Positions 1-11,150 of a stretch of DNA of 64,000 nt are shown in pieces. Made by a program: the position numbers and the translations under genes. The notes beneath the pieces were generated by a model that saw nothing but the letters and a program-made list of their open reading frames with translations, made no database searches and was not told the DNA's origin. This DNA comes from Albula goreensis (taxonomy: Eukaryota; Chordata; Actinopteri; Albuliformes; Albulidae), in contig CM040747.1 of the NCBI GenBank assembly GCA_022829145.1, positions 37,774,052 through 37,838,051 on the forward strand, read 5' to 3'. The stretch's first letter is position 1. Each line of letters begins with the position of its first letter.

Positions 1-1037
1 AAGAGTACATTATGTCTATATTGACCCCACATACAGTGAAGAGGATGGTTCGAATGGTCAAAGAATCTCCAAGGATCTCAGTTGGGGAATTGCAGACATT
101 AGTTTGGTCTTGGGGTCAGAAAGTCTCCCAAACTACAATCAGACTCCGCCTACATAAGCAGAGGTTGTTTGGGAGGGTTGCCAGAGAAAAGCCTCTGCTG
201 TCATCAACAACAAACTCAAGCAGCTACAGAACATCACTGGAACTTTCAGTGGGACCATGTTCTATGGTCAGATGACACCAAAAAGAGCATTTTGACAACA
301 AACACCAGAGCTGGGTTTGGAGTAGACAGAAAAATAGACATGCAGAAAAGTATCTCATTCCCACAATGAAGTACAGTGGTGGATATGTGACGTTGTGGGG
401 CTGTTTTTCTTCCAAAGGCCCTCGACAACCTGTTCAGGAACATAGTATCATGGACTCCATCAAGTTCCAGTAGATATTAGATCAAAACCTGACTGCCTTA
501 GCTAGGAAGTTTAAACTGGGCTATGATCGGATCTTCTTGCATGACAATGATCCAAAGCACACCTCAAAATCAACACAAAAATGATTAATTGACCACAGAA
601 TCAAGGTTTTGCCATGACCATCCCAGTCCCCTGACCTAATGCCCATAGAAAACCTGTGGGATGAGCTGAAGAGGAGACTCCACAAGTGTGGACCTCGGAA
701 TCTGAAGGATATGGAGAGATTCTGGTCTCAGACCCCTTGCCATGTGTTCTGCAGTCTCATTAAGCATTATAGGAGAAGTGTCAGAGCAGTTATCTTGGCA
801 AAGGGAGGCTGCACAAAGTATTAAATGAAAGGGTTCCAATAATTGTGGCACAGGTGTTTTAGAGAAAAATATTTCAGGTTTCGTTTTTTCTTTCAATCAT
901 TTTACTGCAAATAAAGGTTAGACTTTTGTGGATATTTTGAATAAAAGATCAAAAGAATAAACAATGAAAATTTTTTTTACTGCCTATTTTGTTCATGTTT
1001 ACCAGGGGATGCCAATATTTGTGGGGGGCACTGTATA
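1..1037 (+). mobile_element. Decayed Tc1/mariner transposon, truncated by the window edge
   Basis: A Tc1-type transposase is readable in pieces on the plus strand. The N-terminal DNA-binding helix-turn-helix part lies at about 12-270 (TVKRMVRMVKESPRISVGEL). The C-terminal part at about 625-760 contains MPIENLWDELKRRLHK, which fits the region around the last catalytic acidic residue of the family. The pieces are in different frames and broken by stops, so no active enzyme is made. The right terminal repeat is recognisable at about 1003-1037, ending GGGGGGCACTGTATA next to a TA target. The left end is outside the window. The family is clear; the exact subfamily is not. Confidence 0.85.
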
Positions 1038-2017
1038 TCTCACTGATGCGACTGTTTCCATCCAAACAGTGTTTCCATTCAAATCTATGGCATGTAGCAA
1101 TGCTACTGAGATTTGCTCAGTGAACACAATGGCTCTCTTTTGCCCTCTAGGGGTCAGTGATTGTTTCAGCAGCTCTTGTGATCTACTCTGGAGTGGAGAA
1201 TGCTGCTGTTCACTCATGTTCTGTAAAGAACTATCTTCTGCAGAACTACTTTGTGTTCAATAAAATACAAAAATTACAACTCGTATCAGAACACCTGTTG
1301 AAGTTTTTCCATTTGAATATCTCCAAACTGTAATTCCTTTCATAATTTTTGTCATAATAATAATATGTTCATGGTTGTATAGGAAAATCACAGGAAACTT
1401 ACTTTTCAGGGTCTGAAAGGATATTTAGTGAGAGAAGTATTGGTATAACAAATACATTCTAATAAAATAAGAAAATGTTCTGAATACTTTACAATTAAAG
1501 AGGTGGAAGAAATGAATGACCACCATGGAACAAGAACAGTCTTATGAAATGTGTGTTTATCATTGAGTGCGAATATGAGTGTGATTGTAACACTACTAAG
1601 TGTTCTGTGTGAGAACTCAGACAGGGAGCACTTCCATTGGGACACAGACAGTGATGTGACTCAGCTGCTCAGGTTAATCCCAGGTCTCTCAGTGCTTATA
1701 TGAGCCTGTTATTGGACAGCTGGGATGACTACAGTGGAAAGTGCTGTCTGTGCAGGGCAGAGGCAGGGGAAACTTCCCACAGTGCCGTCACCAGTAACCT
1801 TTCCGTCTTCAAGGACACTGTGAGTACAGCTAATGCAATGTTTCTGTGTCACCAGCCATGAACACTGGAGAGAACAGGCTCACACACACAGTAACCCAGC
1901 AGTGCCCCCCTCTGCCCCCCACCACCCCCAAATTGGATCTCACACCCCAGCAGGTAATGGTGCTCCCATTCCCACACCAGCAGAGCTGATAGTTATGGTG
2001 CACTTTAAATCAGTACT
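1038..2017. other. Spacer without a recognised gene
   Basis: AT-rich non-coding sequence with no open frame above 80 codons and no domain I recognise. A stretch at about 1640-1830 is GC-richer and lacks obvious repeats, but its frames are short. A CTCF-like core (GCCCTCTAGGGGTCA) occurs at 1141-1155. Confidence 0.5.
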
Positions 2018-2140
2018 TCAATGCGAAGTCACGATAGCATGCTAATTCACACAGCACAGCAATGCTAAGTCAGTATAGCATGCTAATTCACACAGCATAG
2101 CAATGGTAAGTCGCAAAAGCAAGCTATTCACACAGCACAG
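2018..2140. repeat. 41-bp minisatellite, left part
   Basis: Tandem units of about 41 bp carry the motif AGCATGCTAATTCACACAGC followed by ACAGCAATGCTAAGTCAGT. About three units, increasingly diverged, lie here. The same unit resumes at 3934-3995, so the array was interrupted by later insertions. Confidence 0.7.
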
Positions 2141-2918
2141 TGTCACAGCCTCCCTGGGCAGATATTGCAAGCCTAAGATAGCTCTCAGATCAAACCAATT
2201 CCGACAACATTGTCTATGAGGGAACTTAATTTATCACTGATAGAAATACTCCTAGGGTGCCACGCAGCTAAACACTTTCGGCTTGCTTGTACGTACAGTC
2301 AAAAAAAAAAAAAAAAAAAGAGTCAACGTTACCCCAAAGCTTGAGGGAACCGCTGTAGCTCCTCGCATACCACGGCCAGTCCTCCTTCGCCGCCCAGTAG
2401 CGAACAGCCCGTCTTCGGATTGGGGTTCGCTGACTCACTTGCTTTAATGCTCATTCATTTGGTTTTTCTAAAAGGTCCACAGATTTTCGGCAGCGGTTTA
2501 TTCGTTCGGTGTCAGTGCTTGGCTTAATTGACGATTGAAGCGTTACGAAGATAAATCCTAAACTTCAGAATAAACGGTTGATGCAAAGTGTTTGACCAAC
2601 AGGGAAAAGGGGAGCGGCGTCTACCAGCAGCAGCCCCGTTGGCGCCCAAAACCCCACCGGAAATAGCTTCTTCTGAACGCATCACCAGGTCAAGAGTCAA
2701 ACCACTGTCAGCTCAAATGACATCGTCAACGGACATTTCCATCATTGTACCACAAGCAAGCCACTAATTCTAACACACACAAATAACAATAATAATAATA
2801 TTCATAATAATAATCTCATTTAGGGGGACCGATTCAAGCTTCCTGGCACTCTTAAAGGGTAACATCCTGATTTTAAACACAAATGGTCTGTCCGTAACAA
2901 CAGAAATGCGAAGTCACT
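2141..2918. other. Non-coding insertion or spacer with a poly-A run
   Basis: There are no recognisable genes. An A19 run lies at 2301-2319, and short AAT repeats lie around 2788-2812. The segment separates two parts of the 41-bp minisatellite. It ends in GAAATGCGAAGTCACT, matching the unit start seen at 2018, so minisatellite sequence also flanks its right side. Confidence 0.4.
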
Positions 2919-3930
2919 GGCTGCGTTCCAATACTTTTTCTCGTCTCCTCCTTTCCTTCCCTCCTTTCCTCCCCTCCTTTCCTACCCCGGAAATACGCCG
3001 GAAATATGTGGAGGAAAGGAGGGGAGGAAACGAGTGGAGGAAAGGAGGAGATGAATCGAATATTGGAACAGCTAATCCGATTCGTCCGTCATCAAAGTCG
3101 ACGTCGGCTATTGATGAAGTAGTAATTTCGACTGACTCTGACGATACCAAAGCCAATCAAAATATTCAGTGGGATGGTCTTTTAATCTGACTGGTCGTGA
3201 GCACAATGATGTCACGCAGAAATGTGAAAAGACTTCCGCGGTAGGATACATCGATGGCTGCGTTCCAAAACTTTTTCTCGTCTCCTCCTTTCCTCCCCTC
3301 CTTTCCTACCCCGGAAGTATGCCGGAAATATGTGGAGGAAAGGAGGGGAGGAAACGAGTGGAGGAAAGGAGGAAAGGAGGAGATGAATCGAATATTGGAA
3401 CAGCTAATCCACCCGCCCGTCATCAAAGTCGACGTCGGCTACTGATGAAGTAATAATTTCGACTGACTCCGAGGATACCAAAGCCAATTAAAATATTCAG
3501 TGGGATGGTCTTTTAATCTGACTGGTCGTGAGCACAATGATGTCACGCAGAAATGTGAAAAGACTTCCGCGGTAGGATACATCGATGTATCCTCCGTTTG
3601 GAGGAAATTAAAAAAAAGGAGGAAAGGAGGAAAGGAGGAGGCGAGATTGCACTTTGGAACAGTGGAGGAAAGGAGGACACATAAACAGCTTCCGGGGCAC
3701 GGAGGAAAGGAGGGGAGGAAAGGAGGAGACGAAATTGAGTATTGGAACGCAGCCGATGTATCCTCCGTTTGGAGGAAACGAAAAAGGAGGAAAGGAGGAA
3801 AGGAGGAGGCGAGATTGCACTTTGGAACAGTGGAGGAAAGGAGGACACATAATCAGCTTCCGGGGCATGGAGGAAAGGAGGGGAGGAAAGGAGGAAAGGA
3901 GGAGACGAAATTGAGTATTGGAACGCAGCC
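2919..3930. mobile_element. Composite foldback/MITE-like element with 3-bp target duplication
   Basis: The outer ends are perfect inverted repeats: GGCTGCGTTCCAATACT at 2919-2935 and its reverse complement at 3914-3930. They are flanked by ACT on both sides (2916-2918 and 3931-3933), a likely 3-bp target-site duplication. Inside are two tandem units of about 330 bp (2919 and 3255 onward), each with a CT-rich arm, a short loop and a GA-rich arm that can fold back. Two units of about 170 bp follow (about 3588 and 3758 onward). There is no transposase, so it is non-autonomous. A 3-bp duplication would fit PIF/Harbinger, but the superfamily is not proven. Confidence 0.7.
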
Positions 3931-3933
3931 ACT

Positions 3934-3995
3934 GTAGCATGCTAATTCACACAGCACAGCGATGCAAAGTCAGTACAGCATGCGAATTCATTTGA
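3934..3995. repeat. 41-bp minisatellite, right part
   Basis: Continues the unit seen at 2018-2140 (AGCATGCTAATTCACACAGC, then a diverged CGATGCAAAGTCAGT) immediately after the foldback element and its target duplication. This shows the element landed inside the array. Confidence 0.65.
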
Positions 3996-4570
3996 AACTA
4001 AAGGGGTGCTGTGCTAGCAGATGGGTATCCTCCCTCATCTCAGTCCTGTTCTGGGGAGGATGCAAAATGATCAGGACAGCTTCTCATGAAATGCAGAGTA
4101 ACCACATTTAACAAAAACAAACAAAATAAAAAAAGAAGTGAATTGTTGTTGTAACCATTTTTTTTTTTCCAGATGAAGGTTTGCCCACAAAAAAACAAGA
4201 AAATCCAATAAACTACATTTACTATGTACCAATGGTGAGGAAAATTCCTGCACATAAATAACTATCAAAAATATTGTAAACCTGGAGGAAGACAGCTATC
4301 CTCACCCTGAGCTCTTCCCAAATACCTTCCCCTCCAACACCCTTTTTACCTGCTCCAAACTGCCACTGAGGCACAGGTGCATTCTCCTGTCCTTCTGCTG
4401 CTGCTGAAACTTCTGGAATTAGTAAATAATCATTTAACAACACAATACTTCATATAACAGCACCTATAAGATTAACCCAATTTATTTTGTTCATACAAGT
4501 CTGATTGCAAAATGTAAAAAAAAACAACAACATTCAAATGCTGAATCAAATAAGGTTAAGATTATATGTT
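3996..4570. other. Spacer before the V1 cluster
   Basis: AT-rich, with no recognised gene. A short minus-strand stretch near 4350-4371 reads WQFGAG and superficially resembles a J segment, but it lacks a recombination signal. Confidence 0.4.
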
Positions 4571-4571
4571 T

Positions 4572-4589
4572 CAGCACCCCTGCTGGCCA
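4572..4589. promoter_or_regulatory. CTCF-like motif downstream of V1
   Basis: CAGCACCCCTGCTGGCCA resembles the vertebrate CTCF core on the minus strand with one base missing. The equivalent position downstream of V3 has a better version at 15637-15655. Similarity only; binding is inferred. Confidence 0.25.
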
Positions 4590-4973
4590 ATTATATACCC
4601 ACAGTTTACTCTTAAATGAAGAGTCCTCCTCTTACTCAGTATCTGTGTGAGCACAACTGGTGGACTGCAGAGTGAAAAGAAGCAGCAGCTGACATCACAT
4701 GTTTCAGAGGAGCGCTCATGCTTTTCTGTGCTTTCTGGAGTTAAGTGATCCACTAGGCTCACATATAACTGGTTATTACACATTGGGACAAAAGAGGGGG
4801 AATGTAGCTTCACTGTATCAGTTTAAAGAGTGTAAGAGAGTTAGTTTTGAACCTCTGAAGCTCAGTGTGCTGGAGCAGAACCCCTCAGTGTCCCGGGTCA
4901 GTGCCTCCCCCCTCAGCACCTGCAGTAGGTCCCAGCTGCAGCAGTGCAGTCTCTGTGCAGTCTGACTGAGTGA

Positions 4974-5001
4974 GGTTTTTGTACGGCTCTCTATCACTGT
5001 G
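4974..5001 (-). promoter_or_regulatory. 12-spacer recombination signal of V1
   Basis: Read on the minus strand, the heptamer CACAGTG (4995-5001) is followed by the 12-bp spacer ATAGAGAGCCGT and the nonamer ACAAAAACC (4974-4982). It lies immediately 3' of the V1 coding end. A V segment with a 12-bp spacer is the kappa-type arrangement and would pair with a 23-spacer J. Confidence 0.95.
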
Positions 5002-5541
5002 TGAACACCCAGCTGCTGATGTAGTGTTCACTCTGACAGTAGTAATCTCCTGCATCTTCAGCCTGGACTCCACTGATGGTCAGAGTGAAGTCAGTCCCAG
5101 ATCCACTGCCAATGAATCGAACAAGAATCCCTGAGTTACGGTATGTTGCAGCATAGATCAGGAGTTTAGGAGCTTCTCCAGGTTTCTGCTGATACCAGGC
5201 TAGGTGATGATGACCACTATAGATATAACCATCACTGGTGTACACTGCAGGGCTGGTTTTACAGCTCAGGGTGACAGTGTCTCCTATGAGAGCAGATTTA
5301 CCAGCAGGAGTCTGAGTCACAGTCACCTGTCCTGTGCATTCTGAAGAGTTGAATAAAAAATACTTATTTCTATAATCCATAGGCACATTAGAAGGTCACA
5401 TCATTGTGTAGTTATCTAGTACAAGTTTTGTACTTCAATTCCATGAAAATTTGTGTCAGCATAGCAATTTGAATATGTTTTATGAATCTTACCCTGAATG
5501 CAGAAAGCGAGTGCCCAGATGAAGATGGTGATAAAAGTCAT
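5002..5541 (-). CDS. Ig light-chain V segment V1 (kappa type), open
   Basis: Two exons. The leader exon is 5493-5541 ([16 protein letters not shown], a hydrophobic signal peptide) and the V exon is 5002-5340, joined by a GT-AG intron in phase 1. The V exon starts [18 protein letters not shown] and keeps the first cysteine (TLSC), the conserved tryptophan ([17 protein letters not shown]), [20 protein letters not shown] and the second cysteine (GDYYC). The frame is open to the RSS. CDR1 is unusually long, with about 21 residues between Cys and Trp. Framework 3 reads [10 protein letters not shown] where the sister segments have [10 protein letters not shown], which could weaken folding. The other copies have an extra upstream in-frame ATG; here it is ATT, so translation would begin at MTFIT. 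It would be rearranged to a J in B cells and secreted or displayed as part of a light chain. Confidence 0.9.
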
Positions 5542-5604
5542 TGTTGCTGTGGGTTCTGTTGCAATGAATGACAGCTCTCAGTCATCAAGTGTTAAACTCA
5601 CAGG

Positions 5605-5669
5605 ACTATAAACACTCCCAGAGCACTGAAGCATGTGCTGCCAATGCAAAGTGTCTTCTCTATGCAAAT
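5605..5669 (-). promoter_or_regulatory. V1 promoter: octamer and TATA-like box
   Basis: Read on the minus strand, the light-chain octamer ATTTGCAT (5662-5669) lies about 50 bp upstream of a TTTATAGT box (about 5605-5612), which lies about 65 bp upstream of the leader ATG. The orientation matches the established kappa V promoter, bound by Oct factors with OCA-B. Confidence 0.85.
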
Positions 5670-7740
5670 GGTCTTCCTGGGTACAGCAGGCACTTGTAGC
5701 CCAGCAGTGCTGTGGAGGCAGGCAAGGGCGTATGGGCTGTGACACAGACAGAGCAGTTTAACACTGGTGTAACAGTGTCTGGACAGCAAGATCACAATGC
5801 AATCCAGCACATGCACCCCTCCACTAACTCATCTCTATAGATGCAACATTGGCCTTTGAGCAGGTGAAATTGCACAAAGAAACCTTGGGTTTTGACTCAT
5901 GTTAAAGCTATGGGTTAAGTTAGTTATAAGTTAGTTATCCTCCATCACTACTGCACTGACAAGTAATGCATATTGTGATTGATTCCCATTGTATTAAATT
6001 ACCAGCCAGGTCTGGCTTCTGCAGCCAATGCTGTTTCTGCACTGCAGTGAATGAAACTTTTGCTGATTTCCTACATAAACATGCTAAATTAACTGGATGT
6101 GATCTGAACATTATCCTGATTGGTAATAACTCAGTTTCATTTAAACTGGGTAATTCTGAGAGGGGAATAATCGAGCTCTGATTTGATGTGTTCCTGCTCA
6201 GGAGTGCCTCTCAGTGTAGGGTGAGAGCAACACACAGTAATATAAAGAGTACAATAATGCATTTCTATTACTGCAAAGTAAGTAATACAGTCATTTAACA
6301 CTTTACTTGTAAAAGCAATTATGAATACTGTGTAATATATTACAGCTTTCATGTGTATGTGTATTTATAACATTAAATGAAACCCATGAATAAGTTTCAT
6401 GGGTGTTTGAAGTACATTCGTTTGTTTACCTAGAATTGTTAGCCTATATGTTTGATTCAAGAATAGGGTCATTCATGCATTTTTGGATCAGTATTACATT
6501 TTCAAATGTATATGGTTATCATCTATGAGAACTACACAGAGAAAAATAAGTCACATAAAATCTGATGTCCCTTTATGAACTTTTGTTGGTTTCATAAAAA
6601 AGCAAGTAAAAAGATATGACCAAAGATACAAGTAATATTTCATCATAAAATGATATAATGTATGCAAGTAAGCAATGAAAATACATTTCAACATTATGTC
6701 ACTTCCTTCTATATTAGTTACCAAGAGACTTTTACATTTTTATTCATGTGTATTATATTTTTCTAGCCCATATGAACACATTTATTTTAAAATAACCTAA
6801 ATAACACATCCATTGATTTTTTTCAGAATTTGCCTCATTTGGCCCAGAAATTAAATCATATACAAATACTGTACCATAATAAAGACCACTGTGCTGGAAT
6901 GTGCTTCAACATCATAGAGTAAGTTGGACTGTTGTTGGTGCTCTTATAAAACTCTTCTTGTTCAGCACTGTAAACTCAAGCTGTTATTTAAAACATTTTA
7001 TTCTTTAAATTTACAACATAGAATTGGACTGGAATTGGAATTGAAATGAAATAAAAGTCTAATTGTGAAATAAAAATCTAATAATTAATTACTTCATCAT
7101 TATGATGTAAAAATTTAAACATGATAATGGTATTGTGAAAATTAGTATGCTGAAATTCACAATTTATTGACTAATTTATTATCCATTTTATTATGTATTT
7201 CATAAAAGGTTTTCTTTAATTATGAATAAAATGTAATTCCATAACTATGATGTTACAATGGGAAGGAAGTTCAAATGTAGAACACTGACAACCGATGCAG
7301 AATTGAACATAAAAGACAGACAGAAAGTATTATGAATGACGACTGACTTCCTAGCTGCTGGGACTGTTTTTCTTCCTAAATTTGTGAATCAACACTGAAC
7401 ATTCATTTAGCTTTGAGGGACTGTGGGACAGAATGTACTGAATTATATCTTTGAGCTTGACATCTCTGGCCTTTCATTCCAGTAAAGTGAAGTCAGTAAA
7501 ATCAGTGCATATTAAAAGCAGATGAATGAGATTTTGACTTGGTTCCAAACAAGAGGTGTATTCTCTACAGAGAAGTCCTCAGAGAAGGTTGGAAGTTCAC
7601 AGATTAAATAATGAAATGTATTTCTTTAATATAGCTAGTTCTGCACCATATACATTATACTACTAACCCTGCTAAAACATTACATTATCCTGGTTATTGT
7701 TGTGACAGACCTAAGGGGTACCTTTACATAAACTGGTACC
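5670..7740. repeat. V-upstream duplicated segment, copy 1
   Basis: About 2 kb of AT-rich sequence upstream of V1 that is closely matched upstream of V2 (about 11803-14450) and V7 (about 42126-45850, with two insertions). Shared landmarks include GATTGATTCCCATTGTATTA, GTTATCATCT(A/C)TGAGAACTA and GACAGACAGAAAGTATTATG. No gene is recognised. It marks the unit of segmental duplication. Confidence 0.8.
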
Positions 7741-8031
7741 TTTACACCTGTTACAGAAACCCGCCCCCTCCCTGCAGAACCCAGGAGGCAGAGTACAGGG
7801 TCAAACAGGAAGAAGAGCGAAACAGGTGAGGAAGTCCCCCTTAGTAGTAAAAACATGATATTCAATATCACTGAAAATGTGATGTTTAACATTGGCTGAA
7901 AAAGATGCAATATGGATTTATGGAATCCAGAATATGGATTTAGGCAGAACTGGGAATTGTGGGATAGAGTGCACTGAAGCCATGCTGTATGCAAAAAACA
8001 CAAACTAACATGGATAGTGACTAAAGAGATA

Positions 8032-8772
8032 TGTTACGACCTTGGTTGTGTGTATACCGTTTGTGCATCTTTCCTGTCTTTCTGTTTGTTTTTTCGTCTT
8101 TCTCCCGCTTTTCATTTCATACTATGTATTTGTCTTCCGTTGGTCCACCCCGATTACTGTGCGTCCTCATCAACCAATCCACTCTCCATCCGTTACGCTC
8201 TGTAAAAATCTGTTTATTACCCTGTTGCATGTTTGGGAAGAAGAGCAGGTAAGATATACTGTAAATAATAATCACACTTCATACAGTCTGCTTACTCCTA
8301 GGATATCACCTGTTAGATACACTATGTTAGGGGCGAGTGCCACCCACTGTGTTCGGTTTGGATAAGTCAGTCTAGTGTAGTAAGCTAGGTCTTTATTTTT
8401 TTGTGACCTATTGTTTTTGGTATTAGTTAGCTAGCTGGGTATTCACCTTAGAATAGATAAGACTGGCAATTTGGTTATTTGTGTTTCTTTTCTTTGGTGC
8501 TGCCCATAGCCCTCTTCCCCCCTTTTGTGTGTTTGTTTTGTGTTTGTGCTGTTGTGTATTTGTTGTAAATAATTGTACATGGTGTTTATTGCCCCCTCCC
8601 TTTGTAAATACCCACAGCACAGTACACCTTGTAAATAAACCGCACACCCCGTTGTTAACACTTAACTTTTTGGTTTATTGTGTGGTTTTTCTGTCCCGGC
8701 CTCCCATTACACCACCTCCTTTTATGCTGCATTCCCCTTCCCTATACCCCTAGACGCCTCGGGGACGTAACA
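8032..8772 (+). mobile_element. Probable solo LTR
   Basis: A 741-bp segment starts TGTTACGACC and ends GGGGACGTAACA, so its tips are short inverted repeats of the TG...CA kind. It has a polyadenylation-like AATAAA near 8633. The flanking 5-mers (AGATA and AGGAA) match only partly, so the target duplication is uncertain. There are no internal retroelement genes. The tips resemble those of fish Ty3/gypsy elements. Confidence 0.5.
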
Positions 8773-8905
8773 AGGAAACAGTTTGGTGTGTCCCAATGGC
8801 TAACCCACATGCTAAACTGGTAATTTATGTAACATGTACTTTATGTGTAATTTATGTAATCTTTTCTGTTACCTGTTTGTCTCTGAGTCTCAGTCTCTCT
8901 GGTAG

Positions 8906-9001
8906 CCGATGCATCTCAGCCTGACACTGAAAGGAGTCCTGGACTTGCGCCAGTGAAGAGTGCACCTGGAACGACTAAGTCTATGAAAAAGAAGCACAAA
9001 G
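8906..9001 (+). CDS. Candidate internal exon, unrecognised
   Basis: A 96-bp segment is preceded by a pyrimidine-rich tract ending in TAG and followed by GTAGGATT. In the frame with two leading bases it reads DASQPDTERSPGLAPVKSAP and then a basic KSMKKKHK end. The possible next piece at 9702 starts in a compatible phase. No family is recognised and it may be a pseudogene remnant. An LTR-like insertion sits just upstream. Confidence 0.3.
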
Positions 9002-9701
9002 GTAGGATTACAGACTCAGTTCAGTCACATTGACAGTCCATCCTTCCTACAGTAGCATGGGAGTGTTTTCTCCCAGTCAGCATTCAGGAAGTGGAGGCAT
9101 CAGTCTGTCTTTAAAACAACATTTAAAGTAACATTCACCACTGCAACAGAGATGACACTTAGTAACAACAGAGGAATCAGTTACATGGTGGAGGTATCAG
9201 TCACAGTAGAGATGTCAGCTATAAACTGCTCCCATGTGCAAAGAAGATAAGGTTTGACCAGGCCTCTCTGCTGATGGAGACATCCAGCGAGACCGAGTTG
9301 ATTAGAGGATGGTATCATTGATATGTTTTCTGTCTGAAAATAATATTCTCAGATTTATTGAAGCACACTGTTCTAACTACTATCCATGACAGAGCTGGGT
9401 GAAGGGAGTTATATCAGTGTCTGTATTTCATACCCAGTGATTATGCACATAGATCAGAGCAGATCAAGATGTTATGAATGAAAATCATAATGTACTGCTT
9501 TTATGTACATTTAACTTTAAATATATGGGCATGCTGTTCAAATGAGTAGACCATGTTAGATTGACAAACTGTTCATTTCTCCAAGAGTTTTATCAGTCAG
9601 AGTAGAAAGACTCTCAGACACTTCTGACCTTACACTGCTAACATTTACCTTGAGTCTGATTTATGTAGGTCTAGCTCTGAGTTAGAGCTCTAGTTCACCC
9701 A

Positions 9702-9929
9702 GTCTGCTTGGCTCCACTTAATGAGCAGCCAGCCTCTGACTGTTCACCTCGTTCTCAGGCTCTTGCTGAGTCTGTTGAATTGTCTCCACACAGCAGTTCC
9801 TCTGCTTATGCCTCTGCTGGAGGAGATGATGTGGGGACAGAGGCTGAGAGTCTACCAAGGCTCTGTGCTCACGTGGCTCCTGGCCATCACCATGGAATCA
9901 AGGATGCCTCTACCTGCCAGCACACATGA
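9702..9929 (+). CDS. Candidate terminal exon, unrecognised
   Basis: An open stretch follows a CACCCAG acceptor-like site and ends at TGA (9927-9929). The product is Ser/Ala/Glu-rich (LNEQPASDCSPRSQALAESV, later GGDDVGTEAESLPRLCAH), like a cytoplasmic tail or linker. The frame is compatible with splicing from 9001. There is no hydrophobic segment and no recognised domain. The evidence is only phase and composition. Confidence 0.25.
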   Translation, partial: VCLAPLNEQPASDCSPRSQALAESVELSPHSSSSAYASAGGDDVGTEAESLPRLCAHVAPGHHHGIKDASTCQHT

Positions 9930-10990
9930 GTCTCTCTCCTCTGTCTTAGGATGTCCTGATCAGCACCAGCTCCAAATAAATGCATTTGGTTACGCAGTAA
10001 GAGAGCGCCCGCTACAGCGCTCACTATGAAATCATGCATATGATGTGAATAGTCCAGATTACCATGAGCAAAGGGTATGTGTTATTCCATATGGTTATCT
10101 GTTTAAAGACTGTTAGTGCTGACCTCATCAAATGAGGGCCATTTGATGCTAAGATTACAACATTCTGTTGTATGATTCAGACAAACAAATATGTATTTAA
10201 TAATATCAGTCTGGGCAACATACTGATAAATAACTAGTCAGGACAGCAACGATTTTGCACTGTACTTACACTTGATGATTTTCCACACCACAAGGGGGAG
10301 CCATCCTACTGTGATATAAGAGGGGTTATATGGTCTCTATTTGAGAAGAAGCACAGAGACACCATAATAATGATTATGAAACACCTCTGTAGAACACACA
10401 TCAGTCCAATGGAGGGGCCGATAGTGCCTCACTTTCACACTGTATTCAACACAAGGGACTGAGGTGGCACCCAAGTGACCGTAGTATTGTTGAGGATAAT
10501 ACGGTAACAGCTGTAAGGGTGAGGAAGAGTTAGCTCAGGTGTGAAGCTGTTGATGGAAACAGCACCGCTGTCCAATCCAGTTCAACACTACAGATCCTGA
10601 CTAGTTCAGTCTCTCTGACAGATTTAAGATATGTTTCTAAATTATTCCTTAATTTATGTCCATACTTTCTGTCATTGAAAATGTAAAAGAAGTTTACTCT
10701 TATGGAAACATAACCAAAACAATCACATTTGATATGATGGTATTAATTGTGATTGGGAGTAATTGTGTTAAGTTCATGTTCAAGCTTTTATTGAGAGTGA
10801 ATGCAGAAAACTGCTTCATGCATGTAATCCAGTTGCTTGTTTGCTGTGTTTGACTTTGATAAAGTCACTTATTTTTTAAAAAAGGTGTTTCATATAACCA
10901 TAATTATCCATCCACTGGGATTTGATACTGCTGGATGTGCAGACATGAAAATGCTCAAATATTGTATTACTTGTGAGAACATTTCTAAGT
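9930..10990. other. Spacer without a recognised gene
   Basis: AT-rich sequence with no domain or repeat family recognised. A CTCF-like core (CCACAAGGGGGAGCC) lies around 10288-10302. The right part, with an A-rich tract near 10880, resembles the sequence 3' of V6 near 38690-38800. Confidence 0.4.
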
Positions 10991-11122
10991 TATAACTGAA
11001 ACACTGAAGCTCAGTGTGCTGGAGCAGAACCCCTCAGTGTCCCGGGTCAGTGCCTCCCCCCTCAGCACCTGCAGTAGGTCCCAGCTGCAGCAGTGCAGTC
11101 TCTGAGCAGTCTGACTGAGGGA

Positions 11123-11150
11123 GGTTTTTGTACGGCTCTCTATCACTGTG
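11123..11150 (-). promoter_or_regulatory. 12-spacer recombination signal of V2
   Basis: CACAGTG (11144-11150), a 12-bp spacer, then ACAAAAACC (11123-11131), all on the minus strand. It is identical to the V1 signal, so the joining site is intact although the V exon carries a stop. Confidence 0.95.

Noticed and set aside
3500-3940. Open frames of 86-145 codons on both strands
   Set aside because: Purine-rich foldback repeat with few stop codons; highly repetitive Glu/Gly/Lys or Pro/Ser/Leu products.
4350-4371. J-like WQFGAG on the minus strand
   Set aside because: No 23-spacer RSS before it, the following residues do not continue as TKL, and a donor-like GTAAAA directly follows. Chance likeness or an unrelated exon.
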